From Rhodobacter sp. (lineage in GTDB: Bacteria > Pseudomonadota > Alphaproteobacteria > Rhodobacterales > Rhodobacteraceae), in NCBI GenBank assembly GCA_020250175.1, contig JADCEN010000016.1, forward strand, positions 1 through 64,000: 64,000 nt of DNA, written 5' to 3'. Under the pieces are notes generated by a model that made no database searches, was not told the DNA's origin, and saw nothing but the letters and a program-made list of their open reading frames with translations. The number at the start of each line of letters is the position of its first letter. Position 1 is the first letter of the stretch. Made by a program: the position numbers and the translations under genes. Below, one piece after another: positions 16,829 to 25,755 of this stretch.

Positions 16829-18934
16829 TCAGCGCCGCCCTTCGCGCAGCCATGCGGCCAGCGTCAGGACCGAGGCGATCAGCAGCCATGCCCAGGCGGG
16901 CAGCAGCGGGGCAATGCTGACATCCCGGGTAACAAATGCATTGCGCGGCGTGATCCCGATCCAGCCGCGCCCCGAGGCGACGCGCCCCTCGCGCACGGTA
17001 CGGATATCGGGCGTGCCATCGGCCAGCCGAAGGATACCACCCCGGCCAGCCTCGACGACAGGGGCCAGAACCGCGCCGCTGGCCAGGGTCTGCTCGAATT
17101 CGCGCGGTGCAGACGGGCCTATGGCGACGACGGCGGTCAGCTCGCCCTGCGCCAGACGGTACAGGCCCATATCGGGGGCCTCCCAGACCAGTTCCTGCCG
17201 GCCCGGTGCCGTTTGCGGCATCGGCAGGGTCGTTTCGGTGCCGTCCGGGGCGGTGATCGTCAGATCGCCCGCTGGATCGCCGATGGTGCGGCGCGTGACG
17301 GTCAGGGTCTGGCCCTGCGCGGTTGCGGTCAGCGCCTCTTCCTCCAGTTCGGGTTCCTTCAGCATCCAGTGGGCCAGGCGGCGCAGCAGTTCAAGCTGCG
17401 GCCCGCCGCCTTCGTACCCCCGGCCCCAAAGCCAGGCGTGATCCGAGGCCAGCATCGCCACGCGGCCGTCACCCACCCGGTCCAGCACCAGCAGGGGCCT
17501 ATTGCCCGCGCCTTCCATCACCACCTGTCCGCGCGTTGCCTGCACATCGACCAATCGGAACCAGCGGCCCCAGGCCGGGCCTGCCGCAGCATCACCGGCA
17601 GCGTCCGGAAGCGTCGCCGCATCCGCCTTGTCCGGCACAAAACCATCCAGCCCGGCAGTCACCGGGTGGCGCTGGCCCAACGCGGTCATTGACGGAACAA
17701 ACCCCTCTTCGATCACCCGCCCCGACGGCACAACGGGCAGGATATCGGCAAGGGGCGACCGGAACAGGCTGTCAGCCGTGGCGAATTCCGGCCCTGCCGC
17801 CATAAGCACGGTGCCGCCCTTGCGCACATAGTCCGCCACGTTTTCCAGGTAAGAGGTGGGCAGGATGCCACGCTGGCGGTAGCGGTCGAAGATGATCAGG
17901 TCAAATTCGTTGATCTTCTCGACAAACAGCTCGCGGGTGGGAAAGGCGATCAGCGACAATTCGGTCACCGGCACACCATCCTGCTTTTCCGGCGGGCGCA
18001 GGATGGTGAAATGCACCAGATCGACCGAGGCATCGGATTTCAAAAGGTTGCGCCAGACGCGTTCGCCTGCATGCGGCTCTCCCGACACCAGCAGCACGCG
18101 CAGACGGTCGCGCACGCCGTTGATCTGCACGACGGCGGCATTGTTCCGGTCGGTCAGTTCGGTGTCCACCGTGGCCACCTGGAACTGCAGCACGTTCATC
18201 CCGCCATGCGGCAGACGCAGCGGCAGCTGCAGATCCTCGCCCGTGGGCACGCTGAACTGCTGCGGCGGCGCGCCGCCAATGGAAATCGTCAGCTCTGCGG
18301 TATCTCCCAGATCGGCCGGCAGGGCACCCTCATCGTCGATGCGCAGGGTCAGCATCACATCCTCGCCCAGAATGGCAAAGGCCGGGGCGTTGCGGATGGT
18401 CAGCCTGCGGTCCCAGTCGCTGTCCTGTCCGGTCAGCAGGACATGCACCGGCGCAGGCATGGCGGGGGCGGCGGGCAGGTCATGGGCCTGCCCGTCGGTG
18501 ATCAGGATGGCCCCGGCAACGCGGGCGCGCGGTTCCTCGGCCAGGGCCTGGGCCAGCGCCGTCATCAGCAGCGTGCCTTCGTCGCCGGGCGCATCGCCCA
18601 GGCGGATGATGCGCAACTCGGTGTTCGGCAGGGCCGCGACCTCGGCCTCGACCGCCGCCAGCGCTGCCGCCGTCTGGGCGGGGCGGTCGCCGATGCGCTG
18701 GCTGGCGCTGGCATCGACCACCGCCAGAACGATGTCCGGCAACGGCGTGCGGTCTTCCTGTTGCAGTGACGGGTTGGCGATGGCCAGCAGCAGCACCGCC
18801 GCCGTCAATCCGCGCAGCCACCAGCCCGCCAGCCTGCGCCACAGCGCAACCGCGATGCCCAGCGCGCAAAGGCCAAGCGCCACGTACAACACCAGCCAGG
18901 GCAGCAGCGGGTCGAAGACAAGCGTTCCGGTCAC
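16829..18934 (-). CDS. Membrane-anchored VWA/glutamine-amidotransferase-like protein
   Basis: This 701-residue protein has two N-terminal membrane segments (LLPWLVLYVALGLCALGIAV, ~10-29, and a second at ~40-53) and one at the C-terminus (LLPAWAWLLIASVLTLAAW). Between them DIVLAVVDASASQRI carries D74-x-S76-x-S78, the MIDAS pattern of von Willebrand A domains. About residues 280-460 resemble the class I amidotransferase-like fold of this family (VLLVSGEPHAGERVWRNLL, FDLIIFDRYRQRG), without a clear catalytic Cys. It is last of four overlapping genes, sharing ATGA with the DUF4159 gene. Related operons encode MoxR chaperones for metalloprotein or envelope assembly; the function here is unknown. 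Confidence 0.8.
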   Translation of the reverse strand: MTGTLVFDPLLPWLVLYVALGLCALGIAVALWRRLAGWWLRGLTAAVLLLAIANPSLQQEDRTPLPDIVLAVVDASASQRIGDRPAQTAAALAAVEAEVAALPNTELRIIRLGDAPGDEGTLLMTALAQALAEEPRARVAGAILITDGQAHDLPAAPAMPAPVHVLLTGQDSDWDRRLTIRNAPAFAILGEDVMLTLRIDDEGALPADLGDTAELTISIGGAPPQQFSVPTGEDLQLPLRLPHGGMNVLQFQVATVDTELTDRNNAAVVQINGVRDRLRVLLVSGEPHAGERVWRNLLKSDASVDLVHFTILRPPEKQDGVPVTELSLIAFPTRELFVEKINEFDLIIFDRYRQRGILPTSYLENVADYVRKGGTVLMAAGPEFATADSLFRSPLADILPVVPSGRVIEEGFVPSMTALGQRHPVTAGLDGFVPDKADAATLPDAAGDAAAGPAWGRWFRLVDVQATRGQVVMEGAGNRPLLVLDRVGDGRVAMLASDHAWLWGRGYEGGGPQLELLRRLAHWMLKEPELEEEALTATAQGQTLTVTRRTIGDPAGDLTITAPDGTETTLPMPQTAPGRQELVWEAPDMGLYRLAQGELTAVVAIGPSAPREFEQTLASGAVLAPVVEAGRGGILRLADGTPDIRTVREGRVASGRGWIGITPRNAFVTRDVSIAPLLPAWAWLLIASVLTLAAWLREGRR

Positions 18935-21705
18935 TGTCCCAGCCTTTCCAGAAGCGCAGGCACATGGACCTGGTCGGATTTGTAGTTGCCGGTCAGCACA
19001 TGCATGATCAGGTTCACGCCGAAGCGGTAAGCAATCTCGCGCTGGCGTTCCCCGGCAAAGCCGCGGCCTACAGGGTAAAGCGGCGCGCCCGCGTCATCAA
19101 CAGCCCAGGCCGAAGCCCAGTCATTGCCGCCGATGACCACCGGCGTCACCCCGTCATTCAGGTTGCGAAACGGCATACCTTCGACCTGTTCGGCATCCGG
19201 GGCCGATGCCTCGACCCAGATCGACCGGCCTGCGTGGCGGCCGGGAAAATCCTGCAACAGGTAAAAGGTGCGGGTCAGGACATGGTCCGCCGGAATGGGT
19301 TCCAGCGGCGGCACGTCCAGCTGCGCGGCCAGTTCCTGCAACCGTCGCCCTTCGGGCGTTGTCCCGCCGAACCCCGCCACATCCGCATCGCGCGTGTCGA
19401 ACAGGATCATCCCGCCGGTGCGCAGATAGCGGTTCAGCGCTGCATAGGCCTTGGCCGAGGGCAGCGGTTGCGTGGCCGTCACCGGCCAGTACAGAAAGGG
19501 AAAGAACGCCAGTTCATCGCGGTCCAGATCAACGCCGATCGGGGCCTCGGGTTCGATCGACGTGCGCTCAGCCAGCTTCTGGCTCAGGCCGCGCAGACCG
19601 GCCTCGGCCAGCGCATCCACCTGCGCGTCGCCCGTCAGCACATGGGCCAGAACCACGGCTGTCGTCGCCTGCAGCGCAAGCGCGTCATCCTCTGCCCCGG
19701 TCTGCTGCGCCTGCGCTGGGGGGGATATAGCCAGCAGGCACAGCGCCAGCACTGCACCAGTCGCCCCGGCGGCCCGCAGCCGCCCCGTCAGCCACAGCGA
19801 GGCCAGGATATCCACCAGCAAAAGCGCCAGCGCCCCGGCAAGGAAGGCACCCTTCAGCGCCTGCTCACGGTCCGCCGTCAGGCCTTCGACCGGAATGCGG
19901 CCGGGCCAGACTGCCGGTGCAAGGACCGTCTCGGGGCCGATCACGTTCAGCGCCACGCGCCGGTCTGCCCCGGCGAAAAGCCCCGGCGGAAGTCCGTCAC
20001 GCGGGCCGGTGGCGATGCCTTGGGCCAGAACCTCGCCCGCAACACCGGCAACATCGCCTGCCTGCGCAACGGTGCCATAGGCGTCCAGCACAGCCGCGGG
20101 CACCCAGATCTGCCCGGCAAGGTCGCCCGCCTGGGGTATGGCGGGACGGGTGGATACCGCCAGCCGTTCCAGCATCTGCACGAAAAGACCGGACAGCGGC
20201 AGGGTGGACCATTCGGCATTGGCCGTGACATGCACCAGCACCACCTGTCCCTGCCCCACCGGCTTGCGGGTGACCAGCGGCGTGCCATCGGCCAGGGCGG
20301 CAATGGTCCGCCCCGCCAGATCGGGATCGGGCTGGGCCAGAACCTGCGACCTGACCGTCACATCCGCAGGAACCGCAAGCCCGTGGAAAGGCGAGTTTTC
20401 GGGAAAGGGGGCAAGGGCCTTCGGCTCGCCCCAGCTCATGGCACCGCCGACGGACCGTCCGCCCTCGCGCAGACGCACCGGCATCAGCGGGTCTTCTGCA
20501 TCGCGGCTGACATCGCTGGCCGCCAGGCGCGGCCCGGCAAAGCGCAACAGCAGACCGCCCTTTTCCAGCCAATCCAGCAGCCCGTCGGATTCCGACACCG
20601 ACAGTCGCCCGACATCGGCCAGAACGATGACATCGGGCGAGGCCAGCAGCACATCCTCGAGCGTGCCGTCGATCAGATCGGCCACCGGTTCCAGCGCCTG
20701 TTCCAGGTAATGCGTCGGCGACAGCAGTTGCAGCCCCTCGCGGGTGCCACCGCCCGCGATCAGGGCAACCTTGCGCCGCTTGAGGCTGTCATCGGTCAGG
20801 CTGACGGCCCCGGCGGACCTCAGGCCGACAATCTCGAACCGGGTCAGGCGGTTGCGCAACTCGGGCGGAAGCGACAGGTCCGTGACCGCTTCCGTCTCGC
20901 CCGCCTTGAACACCACCGCGACCCGGGCCAGTTCCCGCTCTGCCCCCGACGGATCGGGGCCAAGTGCCGAAACCTCGAATTCCGCTTCCGCCGCCGGTAC
21001 CGCACGCAGGGCGCGCACCTTGACCACGCCCTCCTCGAACACGGCGGGCCGCAGGGTGACAACCGGGCGCGGGCTTTCGAACACGGTGACGGTCCCGCGT
21101 GCTTCCAGCGCGGCAAGCAGGGCGGCCCGCCCCGGATGATCCAGCCCGTCGGACAGCCAGAAGCTGTCAAACCCGTCCTGCGGCAGGACCGCCGCCCATT
21201 GGCCAAGGTCCGCAGGTGCCCAGGGCTGCGGGTCCAGCGCGCCCACGCGGCCTGTCCAGGCATTCGCTGCCTGAAACACGGGGGCCTGCGGCGCATCTGT
21301 CAGGCGCAGGACGGCCACAGTGCGCCCCGCCCGCCCGGCATCCTCGACCAGGGCCGAAGCGCGGTCGATCCGGCGCGGCCAGTCGCGCGCATCGGCCCAG
21401 CCGCCGTCCAGCAGGATCAACAGCGGGCCCGTCCCCGGCTGGCGGTCCTGCGGGTTCAGAACCGGCCCGGCGAAGGCAATGATCGCCGCCGCAACAGCCA
21501 GCATCCGCAGCAGAAGCAGCCACCACGGTGTCCTGTCCGTCTCGGCCTTGTCATCGGTCAGGCCCAGCAGCAGGGCGACGCCGGGAAAGCGCCGCCGGAA
21601 CGGTGCCGGAGGAACGGCGCGCAGCACCAGCCACAGGACGGGCAGCGCCATCAGGGCCAGCAGCAGCCAGGGCGCGGTAAAGCCGATGGGACCAAGCAGC
21701 AGCAT
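18931..21705 (-). CDS. DUF4159 protein with BatA-type N-terminal membrane domain
   Basis: This 924-residue membrane protein starts with FTAPWLLLALMALPVLWLVL and RRRFPGVALLLGL, the aerotolerance-regulator (BatA) N-terminal pattern. A second membrane segment (WWLLLLRMLAVAAAIIAF) follows. A large periplasmic amidotransferase-like middle and a further membrane segment near residue 640 come next. The C-terminal ~230 residues are DUF4159: YLRTGGMILFDTRDAD, then TFYLLQDFPGRHAGRSIWVE and GNDWASAWAVDDAG. The start at 21705 overlaps the DUF58 stop by one base (TGATG), preferred over the frame start at 21738, which would overlap more. It is the third gene of the MoxR operon. Confidence 0.88.
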   Translation of the reverse strand: MLLLGPIGFTAPWLLLALMALPVLWLVLRAVPPAPFRRRFPGVALLLGLTDDKAETDRTPWWLLLLRMLAVAAAIIAFAGPVLNPQDRQPGTGPLLILLDGGWADARDWPRRIDRASALVEDAGRAGRTVAVLRLTDAPQAPVFQAANAWTGRVGALDPQPWAPADLGQWAAVLPQDGFDSFWLSDGLDHPGRAALLAALEARGTVTVFESPRPVVTLRPAVFEEGVVKVRALRAVPAAEAEFEVSALGPDPSGAERELARVAVVFKAGETEAVTDLSLPPELRNRLTRFEIVGLRSAGAVSLTDDSLKRRKVALIAGGGTREGLQLLSPTHYLEQALEPVADLIDGTLEDVLLASPDVIVLADVGRLSVSESDGLLDWLEKGGLLLRFAGPRLAASDVSRDAEDPLMPVRLREGGRSVGGAMSWGEPKALAPFPENSPFHGLAVPADVTVRSQVLAQPDPDLAGRTIAALADGTPLVTRKPVGQGQVVLVHVTANAEWSTLPLSGLFVQMLERLAVSTRPAIPQAGDLAGQIWVPAAVLDAYGTVAQAGDVAGVAGEVLAQGIATGPRDGLPPGLFAGADRRVALNVIGPETVLAPAVWPGRIPVEGLTADREQALKGAFLAGALALLLVDILASLWLTGRLRAAGATGAVLALCLLAISPPAQAQQTGAEDDALALQATTAVVLAHVLTGDAQVDALAEAGLRGLSQKLAERTSIEPEAPIGVDLDRDELAFFPFLYWPVTATQPLPSAKAYAALNRYLRTGGMILFDTRDADVAGFGGTTPEGRRLQELAAQLDVPPLEPIPADHVLTRTFYLLQDFPGRHAGRSIWVEASAPDAEQVEGMPFRNLNDGVTPVVIGGNDWASAWAVDDAGAPLYPVGRGFAGERQREIAYRFGVNLIMHVLTGNYKSDQVHVPALLERLGQ

Positions 21706-22577
21706 CAGCGCCCCCGTTCCAGGGCGTGATACAGCCAAAGCAGGGCCGCCTGCGCCGACTCGCCGGTGTGGTGGGTCAGGAAATGCCAGCCCGAGGCGCG
21801 GCCAAGGGCCGCAAGACGGTCTTTGCGTTCGGCCAGCCGCGCCAGATAGCGCGCCTTCAGATCGCCTGCGCGCAGCGTCTCGTGGCGCAGCGTGCCGCCC
21901 ATCGATTCAAAGATCGTGCGGCCGTCGAAGGGAAAGCTTTCCTCGGCAGGGTCCAGAACCTGCACCAGCGCACCGCGCACCCCTTTGTCCGAGGCGCGGG
22001 CCACCGCATCTTCAATGCCCGTCATCTGCCCCAGAAAATCCGACAGGAAAACGGCCCGGCCATGCGCGACCATGCCGGACGCAACCGGTGCGCCGTAGTC
22101 CGACGCCCCGTCACCCGCCAGCGCCAGTGCCAGCCGGTCAATCTGCGCACGCCCGGACCGGGGCGGGGCAGTATCGCCCGCCAGGCCCACCCGCTCGCCG
22201 CCGCGCAGCAGCAGAACGGCAAGCGCCAGCGCCAGCAGCCGCGCGCGGTCCGCCTTTGGCGGGCGCGCCCTGTCGCCGGTGAAGGCCATCGACCGCGAGG
22301 TGTCGACCCACAGCGTCACCGATTGCGCCGCCTGCCATTCGCGTTCCCGCACGAAATGCGAATCCGCCCGGCCCGACCGCCGCCAGTCGATCATCCGCAC
22401 GGAATCGCCCGAATCTGCCGGGCGATATTGCCAGAATTCATCGCCCATCCCGGCACGCCGCCGCCCGTGCCCGCCCAGGATCACCGTTGCCGAAAGATGC
22501 TCGGCCGCGGCCAGCAGCGGCGGCAGGGCCTGACCAAGCGTCTCGGCCCGTGCCCGCAGGAAAAGGTCTTGCGTCAC
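21705..22577 (-). CDS. DUF58 domain protein
   Basis: This 290-residue protein has the DUF58 core: GMGDEFWQYRPADSGDSVRM followed by IDWRRSGRADSHFVREREWQ. A VWA-like segment VTLWVDTSRSMAF carries the D-x-S-x-S metal site. It probably binds a MoxR ATPase client or acts as its adaptor. It overlaps the MoxR gene by four bases and the DUF4159 gene by one, so the operon is tightly coupled. Function is inferred from operon type; no substrate is visible. Confidence 0.92.
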   Translation of the reverse strand: MTQDLFLRARAETLGQALPPLLAAAEHLSATVILGGHGRRRAGMGDEFWQYRPADSGDSVRMIDWRRSGRADSHFVREREWQAAQSVTLWVDTSRSMAFTGDRARPPKADRARLLALALAVLLLRGGERVGLAGDTAPPRSGRAQIDRLALALAGDGASDYGAPVASGMVAHGRAVFLSDFLGQMTGIEDAVARASDKGVRGALVQVLDPAEESFPFDGRTIFESMGGTLRHETLRAGDLKARYLARLAERKDRLAALGRASGWHFLTHHTGESAQAALLWLYHALERGR

Positions 22578-23578
22578 GCAGCGGCCTCAAGGGCCGACAG
22601 CCGGGCAACAACACCGTCGATCACCGCGCCAAGGCTTTCGCCCCGCGCCCGCGCGGCAAAGCTGAGCGCCATGCGGTGGATCATCACCGGGCGGGCCAGC
22701 GCGCGCACGTCATCCGCATCGGGCACAAGCCGCCCGTGCAGCAGCGCCCGCGCCCGCACCGTCAGCATCAGCGCCTGTGCCGCGCGCGGGCCGGGGCCCC
22801 AGCTGAGCACATCGGCCAGCGCCGCGCCTTCGGGTTCCTGCGGGCGGCAGGCGCGCACAAGATCAAGGATCATCCCGACCACCCGGTCGCCCACCGGCAT
22901 CCGGCGCAGCACGGCCTGCGCGGCCAGCAAGTCTTCGGCGGTGAAGACCTGATGCACCTGCGCCTCTTCCGCCCCCGTCGTTGCAATCAGGATGTCCCGC
23001 TCGGTGGCGCGATCCGGGTAGCCGACATCGACCTGCACCAGAAAGCGGTCAAGCTGCGCTTCCGGCAGGGGATAGGTGCCTTCCTGTTCGATCGGGTTCT
23101 GGGTGGCCAGAACATGAAAAGGACGGCCCAGCGGGCGGTGCTGCCCCGCGATGGTCACCTCGCGTTCCTGCATGGCCTGCAACAGCGCCGACTGGGTGCG
23201 CGGGCTGGCGCGGTTGATTTCATCGGCCATCAGCAGCTGGCAGAACACCGGGCCTTCGATGAAGCGAAAGGCGCGGCCGCCGCCGTCGGCCGTTTCCAGC
23301 ACCTCGGACCCCAGGATATCGGCCGGCATCAGGTCTGGCGTGAACTGGATGCGGTTGCCCTTCAGGCCCATGACGGTGGACAGCGTATCCACAAGGCGGG
23401 TCTTGCCCAGGCCCGGCAGGCCGACAAGCAGGGCATGCCCGCCGCAGAGCATCGCCGCCAGAACCAGGTCCACCACCTGTTCCTGACCGATGAAGCGGCG
23501 GTTGATGCTGATCTTTGCCTGCGCCAGCCGCTGGCCCAGAACCTCGATTTCAGCGACCAGGTCTTGAGGCGCGGCCAT
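22574..23578 (-). CDS. MoxR-family AAA+ ATPase
   Basis: This 334-residue chaperone-like ATPase has Walker A GLPGLGKTRLV (~46-56), Walker B LLMADEINRA, sensor-1 region HVLATQNPIEQEGTYPLPEA and the MoxR lid domain at the C-terminus. The start at 23578 follows AAGGAAGATTGTC; the longer frame has no site. It heads a four-gene minus-strand operon (MoxR, DUF58, DUF4159, VWA-like). MoxR proteins help insert cofactors or assemble protein complexes, often with VWA partners. The DUF1285 gene diverges from it. Confidence 0.95.
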   Translation of the reverse strand: MAAPQDLVAEIEVLGQRLAQAKISINRRFIGQEQVVDLVLAAMLCGGHALLVGLPGLGKTRLVDTLSTVMGLKGNRIQFTPDLMPADILGSEVLETADGGGRAFRFIEGPVFCQLLMADEINRASPRTQSALLQAMQEREVTIAGQHRPLGRPFHVLATQNPIEQEGTYPLPEAQLDRFLVQVDVGYPDRATERDILIATTGAEEAQVHQVFTAEDLLAAQAVLRRMPVGDRVVGMILDLVRACRPQEPEGAALADVLSWGPGPRAAQALMLTVRARALLHGRLVPDADDVRALARPVMIHRMALSFAARARGESLGAVIDGVVARLSALEAAA

Positions 23579-23636
23579 GACAATCTTCCTTGCAAGGTTA
23601 TATGCGCATCTGAGCAAACTATCCCTTCGCATACAA

Positions 23637-24245
23637 ATGGCAAAAGGACAAAGCGGACAAATGATTGTGAGACCTTCCGCAGACTCGGTTCTGGCCTCGG
23701 CCCGGGCCGCCGCAAAGAAGGGCCCGCCGCCGGTGCATCTGTGGAACCCGCCGTTCTGCGGCGATCTGGACATCCGCATCGCAAGGGACGGCACATGGTT
23801 CTATCTGGGCACGCCCATCGGGCGACCCGGAATGGTGCGGCTGTTCTCATCGATCCTGAAGAAGGAAGACGGCCGCTACTATCTTGTGACACCGGTGGAA
23901 AAAGTGGGCATCCGCGTGGATGATGCCCCCTTCGTGGCGGTGGATTTCGAAGCAGAGGGTGCGGGGCGCGATCAGGTCCTTGCCTTTGTCACGCAGGTCG
24001 GGGACCGGGTGGTTGCGGGCCCCGATCACCCGATCCGGGTTGCGCGCGATGCCACGGGCGCGCCCGCCCCCTATATCCTGATCCGCAGCACCCTTGAGGC
24101 GCTGATCGACCGCAAATCCTTTTACCGGCTGGCCGACCTGGGCTGCCATCAGGACCACGACGCAGAAAGCTGGTTCGGCGTCTGGTCTTCGGGGCAGTTC
24201 TTTCCGATGATCCGCTCGGCAGAGCTGCCGCAGGACCTGACCTGA
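23637..24245 (+). CDS. DUF1285 family protein
   Basis: This ~202-residue protein carries the family pattern [20 protein letters not shown], then [39 protein letters not shown] and [11 protein letters not shown]1285 members are conserved in proteobacteria with no settled role. The start is uncertain: 23637 keeps the usual N-terminal tail, while 23661 is preceded by AAAGCGGACAA. It diverges from the MoxR gene with only ~60 bases between, so promoters must be close or overlapping. Confidence 0.9.
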   Translation: MAKGQSGQMIVRPSADSVLASARAAAKKGPPPVHLWNPPFCGDLDIRIARDGTWFYLGTPIGRPGMVRLFSSILKKEDGRYYLVTPVEKVGIRVDDAPFVAVDFEAEGAGRDQVLAFVTQVGDRVVAGPDHPIRVARDATGAPAPYILIRSTLEALIDRKSFYRLADLGCHQDHDAESWFGVWSSGQFFPMIRSAELPQDLT

Positions 24246-24319
24246 CGCCAGGGTCGGCCCTTGCCGTTGCGGTCGGGATGACTATCATGCGTAAAGGCGC
24301 AGGCCGCCCCGAAGAAAGT

Positions 24320-24508
24320 ATGCCGATGACCCCCGACGCCCCGGAAACCGAAGTGGTGACAAGCTGGAAAGTGGCCTGTGACGGCGGCGAAGGGGCGCTG
24401 GGGCATCCGCGCGTCTGGCTGAGCATTCCCGAAGACAAAGGCTGGGTCGAATGCGGCTATTGCGACAAGCGCTATGTCCATGAAAGCCGGGTCAGGTCAG
24501 CGCAATGA
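24320..24508 (+). CDS. Small zinc-finger protein (NDUFS6-like, CHCC type)
   Basis: This 62-residue protein has [20 protein letters not shown] followed by [12 protein letters not shown], giving a C...H...C-x2-C zinc site as in the CHCC zinc-finger family related to the mitochondrial complex I subunit NDUFS6. In alphaproteobacteria such a protein may associate with NADH dehydrogenase, but that is inference here. The start at 24320 gives a compact protein. Its stop overlaps the start of the next gene by four bases. Confidence 0.85.
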   Translation: MPMTPDAPETEVVTSWKVACDGGEGALGHPRVWLSIPEDKGWVECGYCDKRYVHESRVRSAQ

Positions 24509-25200
24509 TCCGGCGCTGGTTCCGGCGTCTTGCGGTTATCCAGGCCCTCCTTGCACTCAGCATCCTGACGTATCTTGCCGCAGCGGCGGCAGGGGGCCTT
24601 TTGTCCAACGGCGCGCCGGTTCCGCCGCCGGGGGAAGATACCTATCGCATCGGTCTGTTTCAGGGCACGCTTCATACCGACCTTCTGATCCCCGTCACGC
24701 CGGACGTGCGCGCGCGGTTTGCCTTTGTCCAGGACGCGGGCGTGCCCGTTCTGGACCCGCAGGCGGAATGGCTGGTGGTGGGATGGGGGTCCCACAGTTT
24801 CTTTGCGACCGTCGGAAGCCCGTCCGATATCACCGCCAGCACGCTTTGGCGGTCGGCAACCGGCGACGCTTCGGTTCTGCGGATCGACGTGGCCGGGCGG
24901 ATTGATGATTTCAGCCGGATCACCCTTCTGGCCTTGACGCCGGTTCAGTTCGGCGCGCTGACCGATGCGATCCTGGACAGCTTCGCGCAGATGGCTGACG
25001 ACGGGCGCATTCCCTTGCCCTATCCGGGGTTCACGCCAACCGACGGCTTTTTCGCGGGCCGCGACAGGTTTCATGCTCTGCGCACCTGCAATGTCTGGGT
25101 ATCCGACCTGCTTGCGCGCGCAGACGTGCGTTTCGGGCGCTGGACACCGACAAACTATGCCGTGCGATTTGCATACTGGCGGTTCGTGCCCCGGAATTAG
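24505..25200 (+). CDS. TIGR02117/DUF2459 family protein
   Basis: This 231-residue protein starts with a membrane anchor or signal segment ([20 protein letters not shown]). The body has [32 protein letters not shown] and [19 protein letters not shown], the pattern of TIGR02117 (DUF2459), originally noted near urease genes, with a cysteine-histidine arrangement like that of NlpC/P60-type hydrolases. Function is unknown. It overlaps the zinc-finger gene by four bases and converges, with a four-base stop overlap, on the gene at 25197. Confidence 0.85.
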   Translation: MIRRWFRRLAVIQALLALSILTYLAAAAAGGLLSNGAPVPPPGEDTYRIGLFQGTLHTDLLIPVTPDVRARFAFVQDAGVPVLDPQAEWLVVGWGSHSFFATVGSPSDITASTLWRSATGDASVLRIDVAGRIDDFSRITLLALTPVQFGALTDAILDSFAQMADDGRIPLPYPGFTPTDGFFAGRDRFHALRTCNVWVSDLLARADVRFGRWTPTNYAVRFAYWRFVPRN

Positions 25201-25712
25201 CCAACCCTGCGGGGCTGCACCGGGGCTGGCAGCGGCATCATGGGCAGGGCCTGGCTGACCGGTATCTCCTGCCTGCCACAGGGCAGCACCGCCTGGGGCC
25301 TATCGCTTTCGCGCCGCAGAAAATGCGCCACATGCAAACCGGACCAGGATTTGACCGCCACGCCCGTATTGGCCACCCCCTGCCCGATGGTTGTTCCGGT
25401 GTAATGATCCTGATATTCGGTCGTGACGGTAACCGTCATCCCGTCATCACAGGTGATCCAGGCTTCGCCGCGCCCCTGCCCGTTTTCGGATGTCCAGGTG
25501 CCCGAACAGCTGACGCCATCGCTGACCATCCCGGCTACCGTCCCCGTCCCGCGCCCGAAAGCGCGCCCTTCAAACCAGCGGCCTTCGGTGCCGAAACAGG
25601 CAAGGACGCGGCTGCAACTGGTCTGGTCATCGGTCAGGTCACAGCGCGTTTCAGCCCCGGCAGGGATGGCAAGCGGAAAAACAAGCACGGCGATGGGTAG
25701 CAGACAGCGCAT
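25197..25712 (-). CDS. Small secreted hypothetical protein
   Basis: About 171 residues with an N-terminal signal peptide (MRCLLPIAVLVFPLAIPAGA, cleaved near AGAET). The mature part has paired cysteines (TRCDLTDDQTSCSRVLACF) and a beta-rich core GRGTGTVAGMVSDGVSCSGTW, then GEAWITCDDGMTVTV, which looks like a small repeat-type beta sheet. No enzyme motif is visible. The start could be 25712 or 25718, neither with a good ribosome binding site. It is divergent from polA, 43 bases away. Confidence 0.75.
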   Translation of the reverse strand: MRCLLPIAVLVFPLAIPAGAETRCDLTDDQTSCSRVLACFGTEGRWFEGRAFGRGTGTVAGMVSDGVSCSGTWTSENGQGRGEAWITCDDGMTVTVTTEYQDHYTGTTIGQGVANTGVAVKSWSGLHVAHFLRRESDRPQAVLPCGRQEIPVSQALPMMPLPAPVQPRRVG

Positions 25713-25755
25713 GAACATGCGAAGACACCAGAAGGACACAAGAACGGAAGCAAAG

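Noticed and set aside
16553-17692. Long plus-strand frame opposite the VWA-like gene
   Set aside because: Arginine- and proline-rich shadow of the minus-strand gene; no domain and no ribosome binding site. The same holds for other long antisense frames, e.g. at 18766-21729, 37877-40852 and 50910-52808.
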